From positions 16,496 to 22,996 of the forward strand of contig PMBA01000120.1 of assembly GCA_003152795.1 (NCBI GenBank): DNA of 6,501 nt, given 5' to 3'. Positions 5,291-6,501 of this stretch are shown here, piece after piece (within the stretch, counting starts at the first letter, position 1; every line of letters begins with the position of its first letter). This DNA comes from Acidobacteriaceae bacterium (GTDB lineage: Bacteria > Acidobacteriota > Terriglobia > Terriglobales > Acidobacteriaceae). Position numbers and translations under genes: made by a program. The notes below the pieces were generated by a model, which was given only the letters and a program-made list of their open reading frames with translations, ran no database searches and was not told the origin of the DNA.

Positions 5291-6501
5291 ATGCCAACCC
5301 GTATTTTTTCCCGGCTGCCACTGGAACGCTGCCTGATATCTGGCTGCCTCGCGCTTGGTCTGTGGCACGCGTGGTTAGGCCGCGACGCCATGAATCGTGA
5401 TGGCCTGTCGTACCTGGATGTGGGCGACGCGTTTTTTCGCCACGATTGGGCGAACGCCGTGAACGCCTATTGGAGTCCCTTGTACCCATGGGCCATCGGC
5501 CTCGTTCTGGGAGTCGCCAGCCCTTCGCCGGCATGGGAATTTCCCCTGGTTCACCTGGTCAACTTTGGATTTTTTGTCCTGGCGCTATTGGCTTTTCGCT
5601 TTCTGCTGCGCACCATGCTCGCCTTCGCAGCCGATCCGTCCGGCGCAAATCCAAATGACAGTGTGGCCTTGCCGGAGTGGGCACTGGCGATCCTGGGCTA
5701 TTCGATCTTTCTCTGGACTGCTTTGGAAGTGGAAAGGATGTTTGAGGTCACGCCGGATCTAGCCGTGCTGGCTTGCGTTTGCCTGACGGCGGGGATGCTG
5801 TTGCGCCTGCGGCCGGGCGGCCCGCTTTGGCCGTTCGCATTATTTGGGTTCATCCTCGCCCTTGGCTACTGGACGAAAGCAATATTGTTTCCACTTGGCT
5901 TTGTGACTCTCGCCGCCGGCTGCTTATGGAAACGCTCGAGGCCCGGCTGGGCGCGCGGGATGGCTGTCGCCGCTCTCGTCTTTTTGTGCGCCTCCGCTCC
6001 GCTCATCTTGCTGCTGTCTCACCAGAAGGGACGCTTCACCTTTGGCGATTCGGGGAAGCTGAACTATGCGTGGTTTGTGTCTCCCCGAACGTTTTGGAGA
6101 AACTGGCAAGGAGACGGACAAGTCCCGGGCAGTGGAATCGCGGTTCATCCTACGCGCCAACTGCTGCGGCATCCTCCGCTGTTTGAGTTCGACGGCCCCG
6201 TGGCCGGCACTTATCCGCCGTGGGCTGACCCCTCCTATTGGAATGAGGGGCTGCACGGGCATTTCAAGTTGAAACCTCAAATAGCAGTGCTGGCAGGCAC
6301 AATTCCGAGCGAGGCGCGGCTCTTGATTCGGGCCCGGCCGGAACTGGTCGTCGGGGTCATCATTCTCGCTCTGCTCAGTGGACAGTTGTGGCTGACCCGC
6401 CTGCGAGACTTGTGGCCCTTGATAGTGATATCGGTCGCCGGTCTGGGCATCTACCTTCCTCTGCTGGAACATGATCGTCATCTGGGGGGCTTTGTTCTGC
6501 T
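5291..6501 (+). CDS. Polytopic membrane protein, GT-C-like, N-terminal part
   Basis: 403 complete codons, open at the right edge. A TAA at 5279-5281 closes the frame, so ATG 5291 is the first start; no Shine-Dalgarno fits it. Hydrophobic segments are seen at about 13-30, 63-79, 85-106, 131-148, 156-172, 180-210, 222-243, 351-368 and 374-392. After the first helix comes an acidic loop, NRDGLSYLDVGDAFF (35-49), then NAYWSPLYPW. That is the place where GT-C glycosyltransferases carry their catalytic Asp/Glu. A long outer loop (about 245-350) has GDSGKLNYAWF (252-262) and TYPPWADPSYWNEG (307-320). I associate this combination with acidobacterial membrane proteins of unknown function related in layout to ArnT/PMT-type enzymes, which move sugars from lipid carriers outside the membrane. 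That role is inference; the C-terminus is needed. A CRP-like palindrome lies upstream. Confidence 0.85.
   Translation, partial: MPTRIFSRLPLERCLISGCLALGLWHAWLGRDAMNRDGLSYLDVGDAFFRHDWANAVNAYWSPLYPWAIGLVLGVASPSPAWEFPLVHLVNFGFFVLALLAFRFLLRTMLAFAADPSGANPNDSVALPEWALAILGYSIFLWTALEVERMFEVTPDLAVLACVCLTAGMLLRLRPGGPLWPFALFGFILALGYWTKAILFPLGFVTLAAGCLWKRSRPGWARGMAVAALVFLCASAPLILLLSHQKGRFTFGDSGKLNYAWFVSPRTFWRNWQGDGQVPGSGIAVHPTRQLLRHPPLFEFDGPVAGTYPPWADPSYWNEGLHGHFKLKPQIAVLAGTIPSEARLLIRARPELVVGVIILALLSGQLWLTRLRDLWPLIVISVAGLGIYLPLLEHDRHLGGFVL

Noticed and set aside
5924..6481. 185-codon minus-strand frame opposite the membrane protein, and plus-strand frames at 5446-5658, 5773-6186 and 6066-6272
   Set aside because: All overlap the continuous hydrophobic frame from 5291, which has coherent membrane segments and loop motifs; the others are shadows.

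Overview
The window looks like a piece of chromosome from an Acidobacteriota-type soil bacterium. This is inferred from the moderately high GC content and from the mix of genes: a secreted choice-of-anchor D protein, a large loop-rich membrane protein of a kind I associate with that phylum, and a signal-peptide TPR protein, set among ordinary bacterial housekeeping genes. I see no insertion sequence, CRISPR array, rRNA, convincing tRNA or phage gene, and no multi-gene defence or biosynthetic cluster.

Layout: (1) 1-155, minus strand, is the N-terminus of a secreted TPR-like protein running off the left edge. (2) 156-477 is a divergent intergenic region with a perfect extended -10 promoter for the minus-strand gene and a nested inverted-repeat structure in front of smpB. 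(3) 478-1002 is smpB, the tmRNA-binding trans-translation factor. (4) 1003-1276 holds a stem-loop after smpB, a promoter-like region with AACCG dyads, and a 20-codon upstream ORF. The stop of that ORF overlaps the next start as ATGA. (5) 1277-3493 is a 738-residue secreted protein with a signal peptide, a large N-terminal region and two C-terminal Ig-like choice-of-anchor D (HYDIN-type) repeats. (6) 3618-5129 is pepA, an intact M17 leucyl aminopeptidase with no Shine-Dalgarno and a -10-like box placed for leaderless transcription. (7) 5130-5290 holds a GC-rich hairpin and a CRP-like palindrome. (8) 5291-6501 is the N-terminal 403 residues of a polytopic membrane protein, possibly GT-C glycosyltransferase-like, open at the right edge.

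The genes do not form an obvious operon. Gaps of 120-320 bases separate them, most gaps carry their own promoter-like or structured elements, and the functions (ribosome rescue, cell-surface protein, peptide turnover, envelope membrane protein) do not combine into one pathway. The most interesting signals are regulatory: the leader ORF with AACCG dyads in front of the secreted protein, the folded leader and absent Shine-Dalgarno of smpB, and the probable leaderless start of pepA. All regulatory calls were made by eye from sequence and are hypotheses.
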